This document shows positions 25,469-34,123 of a DNA stretch of 64,000 nucleotides, piece by piece. This DNA is from an uncultured Actinomycetes bacterium (GTDB lineage: Bacteria; Actinomycetota; Thermoleophilia; RBG-16-64-13): contig CAIQPS010000080.1 of assembly GCA_903873715.1 (NCBI GenBank), positions 1 to 64,000 on the forward strand, written 5' to 3'. Position 1 is the first letter of the stretch. Every line of letters begins with the position of its first letter. A model generated the notes under the pieces. That model saw only the letters and a list, made by a program, of their open reading frames with translations, did not search any database and was not told where the DNA came from. The position numbers and the translations under genes are program-made.

Positions 25469-26421
25469 CTTCGCAGGTATCGCACTCCCTCCCTCACGGA
25501 CCGCACAGCGATCCCGAGGAGATCGGCCGGCGTCTCGGCCTCCCGCAGTTCTCTTCTGAACCACCTGCCCGTGCGGGCCAACAAAGTCCCGTTCGCCGCG
25601 CACTCGCACGACCGGCACAGGACGTCCAGCCGGGGGTCCTCCAGACCCCGCTGCACGCGGAGATACTCCACGCTTGCGAAGAGGGAGTCGTAGTCCTGGA
25701 GGAGCAGGTTGCCTATCACGTGGCGCATCCCGTAGTCGAGCGAGCAGATGAGGACGTCACCGTTCGGGAGCAGTAGGTTCTCCCAGGTCCTCAGGCAACT
25801 GAGCCGCCCGCCCTTCCTGACGTCGGCCACCCCCGCCACGTCCACGTTGCCCGCCCTTGCGGCCGGTGGGTAGGTCTCCACGGGAACGCGGCTGGTGGCC
25901 GGCGAGCCGCAGTTCCCACCGCCGGAGAGGAGATCGGCGACCATCGGGTGCACTTCGAGCCCGTGGCAGTGGCAGTGGCTCACCACACCGCTGTCAAGCA
26001 GGTCGTCGAGTCGGGACAGATACCCGCTGTCCACCACGATGTCCTCGAGCCCTTCGGCCGACGGCACATGGAGCACCATCTCGATGCCGGGCAAGGCCGT
26101 CACCCTGCGGACGTCTTCGGCCGTCATGCCGGTGGTAGTAGTGAAGACCTTCACCTGGCGCCCGTTCGTATGAGCCCACTCGATCATGCGCGTGCACTCC
26201 GGATTGAGCCACGGTTCCGACACTCCGGCGAACATGAGCCGGATATCGCCGGGCAACTTCTCGACGCAGCGCTCGAAGACCTCGAGACTCATCATCGGGT
26301 CGCCGCCGCCCTTGGCATACGCGCGCGTCAGCACCGGTTGAGGGCAGTAGACGCACCCACACGAGCAGCCGATGTTGGTGGCGATGTCGAGTGCGCTCGG
26401 ACGTCTCGGGCGGTGGTCCAT
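25465..26421 (-). CDS. Radical SAM/SPASM-domain protein
   Basis: 318 residues. The radical SAM cluster motif CxxxCxxC is in NIGCSCGCVYCPQP near residues 18-27, followed by LMFAGVSEPWLNP in place of GGEP. The C-terminal half has SPASM-type cysteines: CLRTWENLLLPNGDVLICSLDYGMRHVIGN and CRSCECAAN. Substrate unknown; SPASM proteins modify peptides, proteins or sugars. It is the last gene of a five-gene minus-strand run with DUF362 18 bases upstream. ATG 26421 follows CGGAG. No candidate RiPP precursor is visible nearby. Confidence 0.85.
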   Translation of the reverse strand: MDHRPRRPSALDIATNIGCSCGCVYCPQPVLTRAYAKGGGDPMMSLEVFERCVEKLPGDIRLMFAGVSEPWLNPECTRMIEWAHTNGRQVKVFTTTTGMTAEDVRRVTALPGIEMVLHVPSAEGLEDIVVDSGYLSRLDDLLDSGVVSHCHCHGLEVHPMVADLLSGGGNCGSPATSRVPVETYPPAARAGNVDVAGVADVRKGGRLSCLRTWENLLLPNGDVLICSLDYGMRHVIGNLLLQDYDSLFASVEYLRVQRGLEDPRLDVLCRSCECAANGTLLARTGRWFRRELREAETPADLLGIAVRSVREGVRYLRS

Positions 26422-26439
26422 CAGTGCTCCGGCCTCGTC

Positions 26440-27810
26440 CTAGCCGCTCGGGGACGTCCGGCGCTCGATGTGGCCCTTCCATCCCGAACAGGGCTCCAGG
26501 GCACAATGCGGTGCGTGTGCCAGTTCGGCGAGGCCGCCGTTCCACTGGGGGACGTTGGAGGCGCACCGGACCGCCGCCTGGGAGAAGCCCACGAGTGGGA
26601 GGTCCTCGAGCGTCCAGGCATTGCGGATCATCTCGATGGATCCGGGATCGAAGCCCATGACGAGGCTGCAGGCGGTGTCGACGGCCACCGGATTGAGCCC
26701 GGCGGCCAGCAGCCCCAGCGGCCGGGGCTCGGTCATTATGGGCCCGTTGCCCTCGCCCGCCACGACCCCGTCCACGATCGTCAGCATCCGGTGCTTTCGT
26801 TCGCCCGGTGCCGCCTCCGGCAGGACGAGCGCGCCGTCCCGCCTGCCATGGAAGAAGAGCTTGTTGAGATCCAGCACCATCCGCCAGGCCGTGTCGTTGC
26901 CGTGCCAGTTCCCGCCTGCGATAGCGGGGGAGCGCGGCAACTGCATGTCGTACCGCCGCAGCGCTCTCCTCACGAGTCCTTTCAGACGCCGTGCTGCCGC
27001 CAGGCGGGCGGTCACCCGGAAGAGGGTCCGCCGCGATCCAGGCCGCCAGCCCAGGTCCGGGCCCTCGTCCCCGCCCCGCCCGGGGCCCCCGGTGGTGAAG
27101 TGGGGCAGCGCACCCCTGTCCCCTGCGATACCGACGAGGTTCTTGAGCGCGAGCGTGACGCCGGTCTTCTGGTGCGTCTTCATCTTCGGCAGGTTGATGA
27201 GCACGTCCGCGGTCAGGACGGTCCCCGCGAGGCGGTAGCTGTGCCTGCCCGCGCCATGGGCGGACCGCATCGCGCCGGGGTCGTCGTCGTTGGAGCGGAA
27301 GCGGCCGGCTTCCGGTGCTTCCCGGAATTCGCTGCGCCTCCCGAGATCGAACTCGGCGTACCCCAGCGGATCCGCTCTGAGGTCGACGACCTCCAGGCCG
27401 ATCCCATGGAGGTCCGCCACCTCGTCCCGGAGCGAGTCCAAGCCGAGCAACGATGCGGCCGCCGAGAAGTCGGACAGGCTGTGAGGGCCGTCGGCCACGA
27501 CGAGCCGCCCGCTGCCGGCCAGCGCCTCGGCTGCCAGCAGCGCCGCCGCCCGCACCACCTCAGCGTGAGTGACGAGACAGCCTCGGTCGACGAAGGAGGC
27601 CTGCAGACCCACCATGTTCGGCTTGAGGACGACCGTGTCGCCGGGACTGACGAGCGACGCGAGTGGACCCCGAGCCGGGTGTGCGGGATCGACCGTCAGG
27701 CCTATGTGGGCGAGCGCGGACACGAGTCCCTGCTCGATGGCCGCCCGGTCGTACCCGCAGGGCTCGACCTGCTGGATCCCTACGAGGTGCGGCAGTCCGG
27801 GCTCGATCAT
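26440..27810 (-). CDS. DUF362 domain protein
   Basis: About 456 residues. DUF362 signature regions: DTVVLKPNMVG, TADVLINLPKMKTHQKTGVTLALKNLVG, TIVDGVVAGEGNGP and NPVAVDTACSLVMGFDP. The DUF362 fold is often associated with redox or FeS proteins, but no ferredoxin-type Cys cluster is seen here. ATG 27810 is 16 bases after the stop of the upstream radical SAM gene; longer in-frame extensions overlap that gene and lack domain similarity. Flanked by two radical SAM genes, it may act on the same substrate. Function is unknown. Confidence 0.82.
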   Translation of the reverse strand: MIEPGLPHLVGIQQVEPCGYDRAAIEQGLVSALAHIGLTVDPAHPARGPLASLVSPGDTVVLKPNMVGLQASFVDRGCLVTHAEVVRAAALLAAEALAGSGRLVVADGPHSLSDFSAAASLLGLDSLRDEVADLHGIGLEVVDLRADPLGYAEFDLGRRSEFREAPEAGRFRSNDDDPGAMRSAHGAGRHSYRLAGTVLTADVLINLPKMKTHQKTGVTLALKNLVGIAGDRGALPHFTTGGPGRGGDEGPDLGWRPGSRRTLFRVTARLAAARRLKGLVRRALRRYDMQLPRSPAIAGGNWHGNDTAWRMVLDLNKLFFHGRRDGALVLPEAAPGERKHRMLTIVDGVVAGEGNGPIMTEPRPLGLLAAGLNPVAVDTACSLVMGFDPGSIEMIRNAWTLEDLPLVGFSQAAVRCASNVPQWNGGLAELAHAPHCALEPCSGWKGHIERRTSPSG

Positions 27811-27826
27811 GTGATCGACCCGGCGC

Positions 27827-28909
27827 TCAGAGGATGTGTGGGAAGGTGAAACGGGGCTCCGAACCCAGGATGCGTTCGGCCTCGGGATCGCCCTGCTTGA
27901 GCCGCTCGATGAAGTCGTTGTAGAGGACACCGCGGTGGCGGCTGCGTTGGGCGCTGTAGGTGCCGCTGTCCTGCGCGGTTATGTTGGCGACCCGCTCGGG
28001 CGCCCACAGGAACCCGGGCTCGATACCCGCTCCGAGGTCGGCGATGACGAAGTCCGGGTGGTACTTGACCTCCGCGGCCAGGTAGTTCCGGCGGTCGGCG
28101 CCGACGACCATCATCAGGTGAGCGGAATGGTACGCCGAGAAGGAGAGCGGGCGGTCCTGGTATCGCTGCAGGGACACGTCTATCTCGATGGTCGAGGAGA
28201 ACTCTTCCTGCAGTCTGGCGATCTCCTCCAGCACGCCCTGCTGCGGTTCGGGCTGGGGCCGCCCCTCGTCCCAGTGCCGGCAACGGGGGTGGAAGTAGAG
28301 CCAGTGGACTCCGGAGGCCGCGGCGTGGCCGGCCAGATCGCCCATCCGGTCGAGGCGCTCGTGCGAGGTCAATGCGCTGACTCCCACACGGAGCGGGCTG
28401 TTCTCCCTGTCGATCCGGGCGCGAAGCGCCTCGAGGCGCTTGAAGATGGTCTCGGTTCTGCCGAAGCCCCCATCCTCCCAGTCGTAGAGCGACACGCGGA
28501 CGGCCGACGCGTGCGCTGTGAGAGCCGCGCACACCGTCTCGTCGTCCAGGTGGCTGCCGTTGGTGACCACCGCTATCTCTTTGAACCCCCGCTCCCGGGC
28601 CAGAGCCAGCGTGGAGGCGAAGAGCGGGGAGATGGTCGGCTCCCCGCCGGTCAGCAGCAACCCGGTGGTGTTCCCGCCGAGCACGGTGAAGAGGCTGTCG
28701 ACGAAATCCGCGGAGAGTTCCCAATGCTCGGTGGCTCGGGTACTGGGGCAGTCCTGGCAGGTCCGGCTGCAGCGGCTGGTGAGATCGAGTTCCAGACAGA
28801 CCGGGTAGACCGGCTCGCCCGCGAGATACGCGAGGACGCGCTCGCGATGTGCGGCGATCTTGTAGCCGGAGGCGACCTCGCCGTTGACCGGTTGCTTGCG
28901 TCCCACCAT
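27827..28909 (-). CDS. Radical SAM protein
   Basis: 360 residues. LELDLTSRCSRTCQDCPSTR carries the CxxxCxxC cluster (about residues 47-54), followed by GLLLTGGEPTISPLF (GGEP motif) and AVVTNGSHLD. The C-terminal region has isolated cysteines and histidines (HPRCRHW) but no clear SPASM array. ATG 28909 (MVGRKQPVNG). It is in the same operon as DUF362 and the SPASM protein. The substrate cannot be inferred. The glycan-type genes on the other strand hint at a sugar or lipid modification. Confidence 0.85.
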   Translation of the reverse strand: MVGRKQPVNGEVASGYKIAAHRERVLAYLAGEPVYPVCLELDLTSRCSRTCQDCPSTRATEHWELSADFVDSLFTVLGGNTTGLLLTGGEPTISPLFASTLALARERGFKEIAVVTNGSHLDDETVCAALTAHASAVRVSLYDWEDGGFGRTETIFKRLEALRARIDRENSPLRVGVSALTSHERLDRMGDLAGHAAASGVHWLYFHPRCRHWDEGRPQPEPQQGVLEEIARLQEEFSSTIEIDVSLQRYQDRPLSFSAYHSAHLMMVVGADRRNYLAAEVKYHPDFVIADLGAGIEPGFLWAPERVANITAQDSGTYSAQRSRHRGVLYNDFIERLKQGDPEAERILGSEPRFTFPHIL

Positions 28910-28987
28910 GAGCCGACACGCTCCTTCTAGGCTTGTGCTGCGGGGAATGATACGAGGCGGGCGTGGAAAAGCCCAGGCTGCAGCGGG

Positions 28988-30004
28988 CTACTCCCCCACG
29001 TAGCCTCGGGCCGCGTGGTACGTCGCCCGGTCGAAGAACACCGCGAAGCGGCTCTGCAACTCCATGACCCGGTACATCTCCATGGGCCGCTGCCAGACCC
29101 CCTGCGAGCGCGCGTGGGCCCATATCTGCCGCTTCAGCAGCATGATGGCCGAGAGGAGTTCGTGCAGCGATACCCCCTGGGAATGTCGTCGTGCCCCGAG
29201 TGCATGGAACGACTGCTTGATCTGCTCCTCGGTGCGCTCGCCCTCCAGCCAGCCGCCCAGTTGGCGCAGCGTGGCCGTGCATTCGGCCAGCAGGTGCTCC
29301 GGGTCGAGATGCTGGTAGCTGCTGGTGGTGTGGTTGGAGCGGACGTCGGCCAGCCATAGTCTGGCGACCAGCGGGATGCTGTCGTTGACGAAGCCGATGA
29401 GGCTGTCGGAGAGCATCTCGGAGCCGGGTTCCGCGCCTGCGGCCTCGCCTCCGCTCGCGCCGACGCCCTCCTCGAGCCGCCGGAACGAGTCGTGGATGGC
29501 CCATTCGTCGCGGTGGAGGTCCGCGCACAGCCGGATGGCCTTCTCGTTGTGGGCGAACGCGAGCGGTGGGAGTCGGTCCAGCGGGAAGTAGTCGACCTCC
29601 TCGGCGTCGTCGCCCGGACGCTCCATGCCCAACAGCTTCTCGACCTCGAAGGTCACCACGAGGACGTCGCCGTAGAAGGGCCCGTACGACGATTCGGCGT
29701 CGATGAGGCGCACCACCCGGCCGGTGACCCCGGTCTCCTCGTGGAGTTCGCGCAGCGCGGCCTCGACGATCGTCTCACCGGTCTCGGCGAAGCCGATGGG
29801 GAGGCACCACATGCCCTCTCCGGGCGGGAACTTGCGCTTGACCAGCAGGACCCGGCGCAGCTGGTCCAAAACGAGGGCCCCGGCCGCCGGGAGGGGATTC
29901 TGATAGAAGACCGTGCAACAGCTGCTGCAGACGTCCCTGGGCCTGTCCCCGACCGTCTGCACCTCTATCTGACCGCCACACTTGGAACAGAAGCGAGCGT
30001 TCAG
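28988..30004 (-). CDS. Nudix hydrolase with zinc ribbon, probable CTG start
   Basis: About 338 residues. The Nudix box GX5EX7REUXEEXGU is exact in GFAETGETIVEAALRELHEETGV. The first in-frame standard start (GTG 29962) would cut a zinc ribbon in half. Extending upstream adds NARFCSKCGGQIEV, giving CxxC ... CSSC as in NADH-pyrophosphatase-like Nudix enzymes. The only plausible start is CTG at 30004, preceded by GGAGGAG eight bases upstream and overlapping the TGA of the preceding gene. The C-terminal ~150 residues are helical with no assigned domain. It probably hydrolyses a nucleoside-diphosphate derivative. Confidence 0.8.
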   Translation of the reverse strand: MNARFCSKCGGQIEVQTVGDRPRDVCSSCCTVFYQNPLPAAGALVLDQLRRVLLVKRKFPPGEGMWCLPIGFAETGETIVEAALRELHEETGVTGRVVRLIDAESSYGPFYGDVLVVTFEVEKLLGMERPGDDAEEVDYFPLDRLPPLAFAHNEKAIRLCADLHRDEWAIHDSFRRLEEGVGASGGEAAGAEPGSEMLSDSLIGFVNDSIPLVARLWLADVRSNHTTSSYQHLDPEHLLAECTATLRQLGGWLEGERTEEQIKQSFHALGARRHSQGVSLHELLSAIMLLKRQIWAHARSQGVWQRPMEMYRVMELQSRFAVFFDRATYHAARGYVGE

Positions 30005-30810
30005 CTGATGGGCTCCTCCGTGGCCTGCATGAACACGTGCGACCCGTCGTCGTGTGTGTACACCGACAGTTGTTTACCAAGTTCGGCCGGGCAGGCGCGC
30101 ACCTTGCCGATTGCGGTCTTGCCCGCGGTGACCACTTCCCCGATGGAGATCGCCGGATCTTCGATGAACAGGATCGAGAAGGTGACCCCGCTCATCTCCT
30201 CGGGGCGGATGTCCACCTGCACGTCGTCGTACTTGCCGTAGAGCTTGTAGTGCTTCACGGCCGTGACCGTGCCCGAGATGGGAGCGGCCACCGGGCATCC
30301 CACCGCCGCGCCCACAAGGATGGCGCCGGTGGGACCGGTGCCGTCGCCGGGAAGCTGGTAGTACCGGATGGCCGGCTGCCCGGAGAAGATGTTCCGGAAG
30401 AAGCGGACCACCGCGTTGGAGTTCACTCGCTCTCCGATGGGGGAGAACTGCACGGACTGGCTGTCCGCCACGGGCTGGTACGCGATGATGGTGGCGTCCT
30501 TGGCGCGGACGGGCAACAGGAGGTTGCGGTCGCCTATGCGGGCGAACGCGGGATGGCCTTCAGGGTCGGCCGTCACCGCGGCCGAGGAGGACGAGTCGCC
30601 GGTAGCCAGCAGCGATTGTGCGCTCACCTGTTCGGTCGAGCCGCCGGCCGTGACCGCGATGATCACGCCGGCGATCACGAGACAGAGGACGGCAAAGCCC
30701 GCGGCGAAGCGGATCCTGCGCCTGCGATACACGGATTCCTGGCGCCGCTTGCGCCGGACAGTCCCTTCCCGGCGAACGACTTCGGATGAAGATGCCCCTT
30801 CGTTCATCAT
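30001..30810 (-). CDS. Membrane-anchored protein with degenerate M23/lipoyl-like domain
   Basis: 269 residues. A basic cytoplasmic N-terminus (RRKRRQESVYRRRR) precedes a single membrane helix (about 45-68) and an external domain. The external part contains GCPVAAPISGTVTAVK, YDDVQVDIRPE and GEVVTAGKTAIGKV, a hybrid-motif pattern shared by M23 peptidases and biotinyl/lipoyl domains. Only one M23-type histidine (GSHVFM) is evident, so it is probably not an active peptidase. ATG 30810 or 30807; AAGG lies five to eight bases upstream. It leads the minus-strand operon and overlaps the Nudix start. Confidence 0.7.
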   Translation of the reverse strand: MMNEGASSSEVVRREGTVRRKRRQESVYRRRRIRFAAGFAVLCLVIAGVIIAVTAGGSTEQVSAQSLLATGDSSSSAAVTADPEGHPAFARIGDRNLLLPVRAKDATIIAYQPVADSQSVQFSPIGERVNSNAVVRFFRNIFSGQPAIRYYQLPGDGTGPTGAILVGAAVGCPVAAPISGTVTAVKHYKLYGKYDDVQVDIRPEEMSGVTFSILFIEDPAISIGEVVTAGKTAIGKVRACPAELGKQLSVYTHDDGSHVFMQATEEPIS

Positions 30811-30964
30811 GAATACCTTATCACCGGGGGCTCGGCTTGCCCACAATCGGCCGCAGCGGGTCCACAAATACCCTGTATTCCCGCAATACTCCAACAACGG
30901 TCAGCCTCGGGACTGATAATCTTTGACCAGGGTCCCCCGTGAGGGGACGTAAGAAGGAGGGCAG

Positions 30965-32203
30965 GTGCACATCACGATCCCGCGATGGGCCCAGGCGGTC
31001 CTGATCCCGCTGGCCATCATCCTCGCCCTTTGGTTCGCCAAAGTGGCGAGTCACGCGGTGTTCGTGTTCCTCATGTCCACCGTGGTCGCTCTCCTGCTCA
31101 ATGCCGTCGTGCTCGGCATGGGGAAGCTCAAACTGCCTCGCTGGCTGTCGGTGCCGGTGGTCTACCTGGCGTTCGCGGCCGTGGTGGTCGTCCTCGTGAT
31201 CTTCCTCGGGCCCCCGCTCGTGCGGCAGTTCCAGAGGTTGTTCGAGGCCGTACCCGGCTGGCTGGAGGATTTCAACGGGCTACTCACAGACCTGCAGGGG
31301 TGGTTGGCGGCCCACAACATCTCGGTGAATCTGCGGTTGAACACCACAGACATCGTCAACTGGCTCCAGAACCAGGGGAGCAACGCGGTCGGCACGCTGT
31401 TCTCCGTGGGTGTGAGTGTCGCAGGGGTGATCGTCAACATCTTCCTGACGATAGTGGTCAGCTTCTACATGCTCATCGACGGCAAGCGCATCTTCCGCTT
31501 CATCTGCCGGGTTGTCCCCGGCAACACCCCCGAGGTCAAAGACCAGTATGTGCGGGGGCTGCAGAGCGCGTTCAGCCGGTTCGTGCGCGGTCAGGCGCTT
31601 CTCGCGGCGACCGTGGGCATCGCCTCCGGTCTGGCCGTGTGGATCCTCAGCTGGAAGATCGTGGGCGTCTGGCCGGAAGGCGGGCAGTACGCTCTGCTGT
31701 TCGGGTTCTGGGCCGGTCTCACCGAGGTGATCCCGTACGTGGGGCCCTTCATCGGCGCCGTGCCGCCGGTGCTCGCCGCATTCTTCCATTCGCCCACCGC
31801 GGCACTCGTCGTCATCATCGTCTATTTCGTCATCCAGCAGCTCGAGAGCCACATCCTCGCGCCCAACATCGTGGGGAGTTCCGTGGGCGTGCACCCGCTC
31901 ATAGTCATCTTCGCCCTGCTGGCGGGGGCGCAGATCGGGGGCATCGTCGGCATCATCGCCTCGCTGCCGCTGCTCGCGGTGCTGCGCCACACCCTGCAGT
32001 TCTACCAGTTCGAGCGATCCAGGGCCCCGTGGGCGGCGGATGACGGTATCGCCCTCATCCCGGCGAAGTCGGGAGCATCGCCGCCTCGGAGGGTGCCGAC
32101 CGAACCAGTGGCGCCCCCAGGCGGTCCTACGAACTCGTCCTCCGACGGGGGCGCGACGACTGTGAAGGCGCCGGATCAGGCACCTGGCCGGCCGGCGGAC
32201 TGA
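30965..32203 (+). CDS. AI-2E family transporter (TqsA/PerM-like)
   Basis: A 412-residue polytopic membrane protein. There are eight predicted helices, with a typical extracytoplasmic amphipathic region (QFQRLFEAVPGWLEDFNGLL) between helices 3 and 4, FYMLIDGKRIF, and the conserved C-terminal blocks GLTEVIPYVGPFIGAVPP and QQLESHILAPNIVGSSVGVHPL. These define the AI-2E/UPF0118 exporter family. A ~60-residue proline/serine-rich cytoplasmic tail is added. GTG 30965 with GAAGGAGGGCAG upstream. The substrate in this group is varied (small solutes, Na+/H+ exchange). Confidence 0.9.
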   Translation: MHITIPRWAQAVLIPLAIILALWFAKVASHAVFVFLMSTVVALLLNAVVLGMGKLKLPRWLSVPVVYLAFAAVVVVLVIFLGPPLVRQFQRLFEAVPGWLEDFNGLLTDLQGWLAAHNISVNLRLNTTDIVNWLQNQGSNAVGTLFSVGVSVAGVIVNIFLTIVVSFYMLIDGKRIFRFICRVVPGNTPEVKDQYVRGLQSAFSRFVRGQALLAATVGIASGLAVWILSWKIVGVWPEGGQYALLFGFWAGLTEVIPYVGPFIGAVPPVLAAFFHSPTAALVVIIVYFVIQQLESHILAPNIVGSSVGVHPLIVIFALLAGAQIGGIVGIIASLPLLAVLRHTLQFYQFERSRAPWAADDGIALIPAKSGASPPRRVPTEPVAPPGGPTNSSSDGGATTVKAPDQAPGRPAD

Positions 32204-32248
32204 GCGGAAGCCGGCTTCCACACGCCGGATCCCGCCTCGCACGCCGAT

Positions 32249-32277
32249 TTGTGACACGGTAGGGATACTGTTACAAT
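32249..32277 (+). promoter_or_regulatory. Promoter of the inositol-lipid operon
   Basis: -35 TTGTGA (32249-32254), 17 bp, -10 TACAAT (32272-32277). The start codon is 79 bases downstream, leaving a 5' leader of about 70 bases. Confidence 0.55.
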
Positions 32278-32356
32278 CGCGTGTTGCCGGGGTGGGTAGC
32301 CCGGATATCCGAAGAACAGACTGTCGGAGCAGAGTGCTTCGCAGCCAGGCAGGGCA

Positions 32357-32980
32357 ATGGAGAACATTCGCGATTCGGTCGGGTTAGGGCTGCGCAAGGG
32401 CTTCACGCCGTTCCTCTCCGCCCTCCATAAGATCGGGGTCACCCCCAACGCTGTCACCGTCGCAGGCACCATCCTCAACATGGGTGTGGGGGTGCTCGTC
32501 GTCTTCGACCATCTCATCTATGCGGGCATCCTGATCCTCGCGGCGGGCCTCTTCGACATGCTCGACGGCTCCCTCGCCCGTCTCACCAAGAAGGTCACAC
32601 CCTTCGGCGCCTTCCTCGATTCTTCGCTGGACCGGGTGTCCGAAGGCGTCATCCTGGCCGGTATCGCCTACTTCCTGGCCATCCCGGGAGACCGCCGCGG
32701 CGCGATAGATGCCGGTCTGGTGGTCTTGGCCCTTCTTGGAAGCATCCTTGTGAGTTACACTCGTGCGCGAGCAGAGTCTCTTGGCGTTGAGTGCAAGTCG
32801 GGCATCATGACCAGGCCCGAGCGCATCATCCTCGTCGCCATCGGGCTCTTCTTCAATGTGCTGCCTTATGTGATTTACATAATGCTGGCCTTGACCATGT
32901 TCACGGTCGTCCAGCGCATTGTCCACACATACCGGGAGCTCGGTAAGAAACGGGAACAGGGAGGATCCGTTGAGCGGTAA
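32357..32980 (+). CDS. CDP-alcohol phosphatidyltransferase, likely PIP synthase
   Basis: 207 residues with about six membrane helices. The catalytic motif D(x)2DG(x)2AR(x)8G(x)3D(x)3D is complete: [27 protein letters not shown]. Because the next gene makes inositol-3-phosphate, the likely reaction is CDP-diacylglycerol plus inositol phosphate to phosphatidylinositol phosphate, as in actinobacterial Pgs[28 protein letters not shown] matches that group. The C-terminus overlaps the next start by 11 bases, indicating translational coupling. A phosphatidylglycerophosphate synthase is the alternative. Confidence 0.85.
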   Translation: MENIRDSVGLGLRKGFTPFLSALHKIGVTPNAVTVAGTILNMGVGVLVVFDHLIYAGILILAAGLFDMLDGSLARLTKKVTPFGAFLDSSLDRVSEGVILAGIAYFLAIPGDRRGAIDAGLVVLALLGSILVSYTRARAESLGVECKSGIMTRPERIILVAIGLFFNVLPYVIYIMLALTMFTVVQRIVHTYRELGKKREQGGSVER

Positions 32981-34052
32981 AGTTCGGGTAGCTGTCATCG
33001 GCGTCGGTAACTGCGCGTCCTCGTTCATCCAGGGCGTGGAGTACTACAAGAACGCCAAAGCCGATGAGTTCGTCCCCGGCCTCATGCATGTGAACCTCGG
33101 CGGATACCATATCTCCGACATCGAGTTCACCTGTGCCTTCGATGTCGACAAGACCAAGGTCGGCAAAGACCTGTCGCAGGCCATCTGGGGCGGGCGCAAC
33201 TGCACCACCAAGTTCTGCGACGTGCCCGAGATGGGCGTCAAGGTCTACCGTGGCATGACCCACGACGGCCTCGGCAAGTACCTGTCCGAAGTCATCGAAA
33301 AGGCCCCCGGCCCGACCGACGACGTGGTGGGCATCCTCAAAGAGACCAAGACCGACGTCGTGGTGAACTACCTGCCCGTGGGCAGCGAGATGGCCACCAA
33401 GTGGTACGTCGAGCAGATCCTCGAAGCCGGCTGCGCCATGGTCAACTGCATCCCGGTCTTCATCGCCCGGGAGAAATACTGGCAGGATCGGTTCATCGAG
33501 AAGGGCCTGCCGATCATCGGCGACGTCATCAAGTCCCAGGTCGGCGCCACCATCGTCCACCGGGTGCTCACCCGCCTCATGCGCGAGCGCGGCGTCCGGC
33601 TGGAGCGCACCTCCCAGCTCAACGTGGGCGGTAACACGGACTTCCTCAACATGCTCGAGCGCTCCCGCCTCGAGAGCAAGAAGATCTCCAAGACCAACTC
33701 GGTGACTTCTCAGCTCGATTACGACATGGGCGCCAAGAACATCCACATCGGCCCGTCCGACTACGTCGAGTGGCTCGACGACCGCAAATGGGCGTACATC
33801 CGCATGGAAGGCCGCACCTTCGGCGACGTGCCGCTCAACATCGAGCTCAAACTCGAAGTGGTCGACTCCCCGAACTCCGCCGGTATCGTCATCGACGCCG
33901 TGCGTTGCGCCAAGCTCGCCCTCGACCGGGGCATCTCCGGCGCGCTGTTCGAGCCGTCCTCGTACTTCATGAAATCCCCGCCCATCCAGTACAGCGACGA
34001 GCAGGCTCGGGTCAAGACCGAGGGCTTCATCGCCGGGGCTGCGGCGGAGTAA
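32970..34052 (+). CDS. ino1: Inositol-3-phosphate synthase
   Basis: A 360-residue NAD-dependent enzyme converting glucose-6-phosphate to inositol-3-phosphate. Signatures: [22 protein letters not shown] (NAD-binding), the [21 protein letters not shown] region, [16 protein letters not shown] and [12 protein letters not shown] (catalytic core), and [13 protein letters not shown] near the C-terminus. The length matches the short actinobacterial/archaeal form. The start is TTG 32970 with GGGAGGA five bases upstream; longer in-frame ATG 32919 lies deep in the preceding gene. It supplies head-group inositol for the upstream PIP synthase and perhaps the acceptor for the downstream glycosyltransferase. 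Confidence 0.93.
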   Translation: MSGKVRVAVIGVGNCASSFIQGVEYYKNAKADEFVPGLMHVNLGGYHISDIEFTCAFDVDKTKVGKDLSQAIWGGRNCTTKFCDVPEMGVKVYRGMTHDGLGKYLSEVIEKAPGPTDDVVGILKETKTDVVVNYLPVGSEMATKWYVEQILEAGCAMVNCIPVFIAREKYWQDRFIEKGLPIIGDVIKSQVGATIVHRVLTRLMRERGVRLERTSQLNVGGNTDFLNMLERSRLESKKISKTNSVTSQLDYDMGAKNIHIGPSDYVEWLDDRKWAYIRMEGRTFGDVPLNIELKLEVVDSPNSAGIVIDAVRCAKLALDRGISGALFEPSSYFMKSPPIQYSDEQARVKTEGFIAGAAAE

Positions 34053-34074
34053 CGAGCTTCACGCCTGACTACAG

Positions 34075-34110
34075 GGCCCGGGCCGCTTTTCAAGCGGCCC
34101 GGGCCTTCGT
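34075..34110 (+). terminator. Terminator after ino1
   Basis: A 13-14 bp stem (34075-34088 / 34092-34105) with loop TTC is followed by TTCGTATT. It lies between ino1 and the GT4-PHP gene and may be a partial terminator, as the next gene is on the same strand. Confidence 0.65.
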
Positions 34111-34123
34111 ATTCTAGGGGTAC

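Noticed and set aside
21943-30004. RiPP biosynthesis cluster (ABC exporter plus radical SAM/SPASM)
   Set aside because: No precursor peptide or peptidase domain was found, the exporter lies on the opposite strand, and glycosyltransferases dominate.
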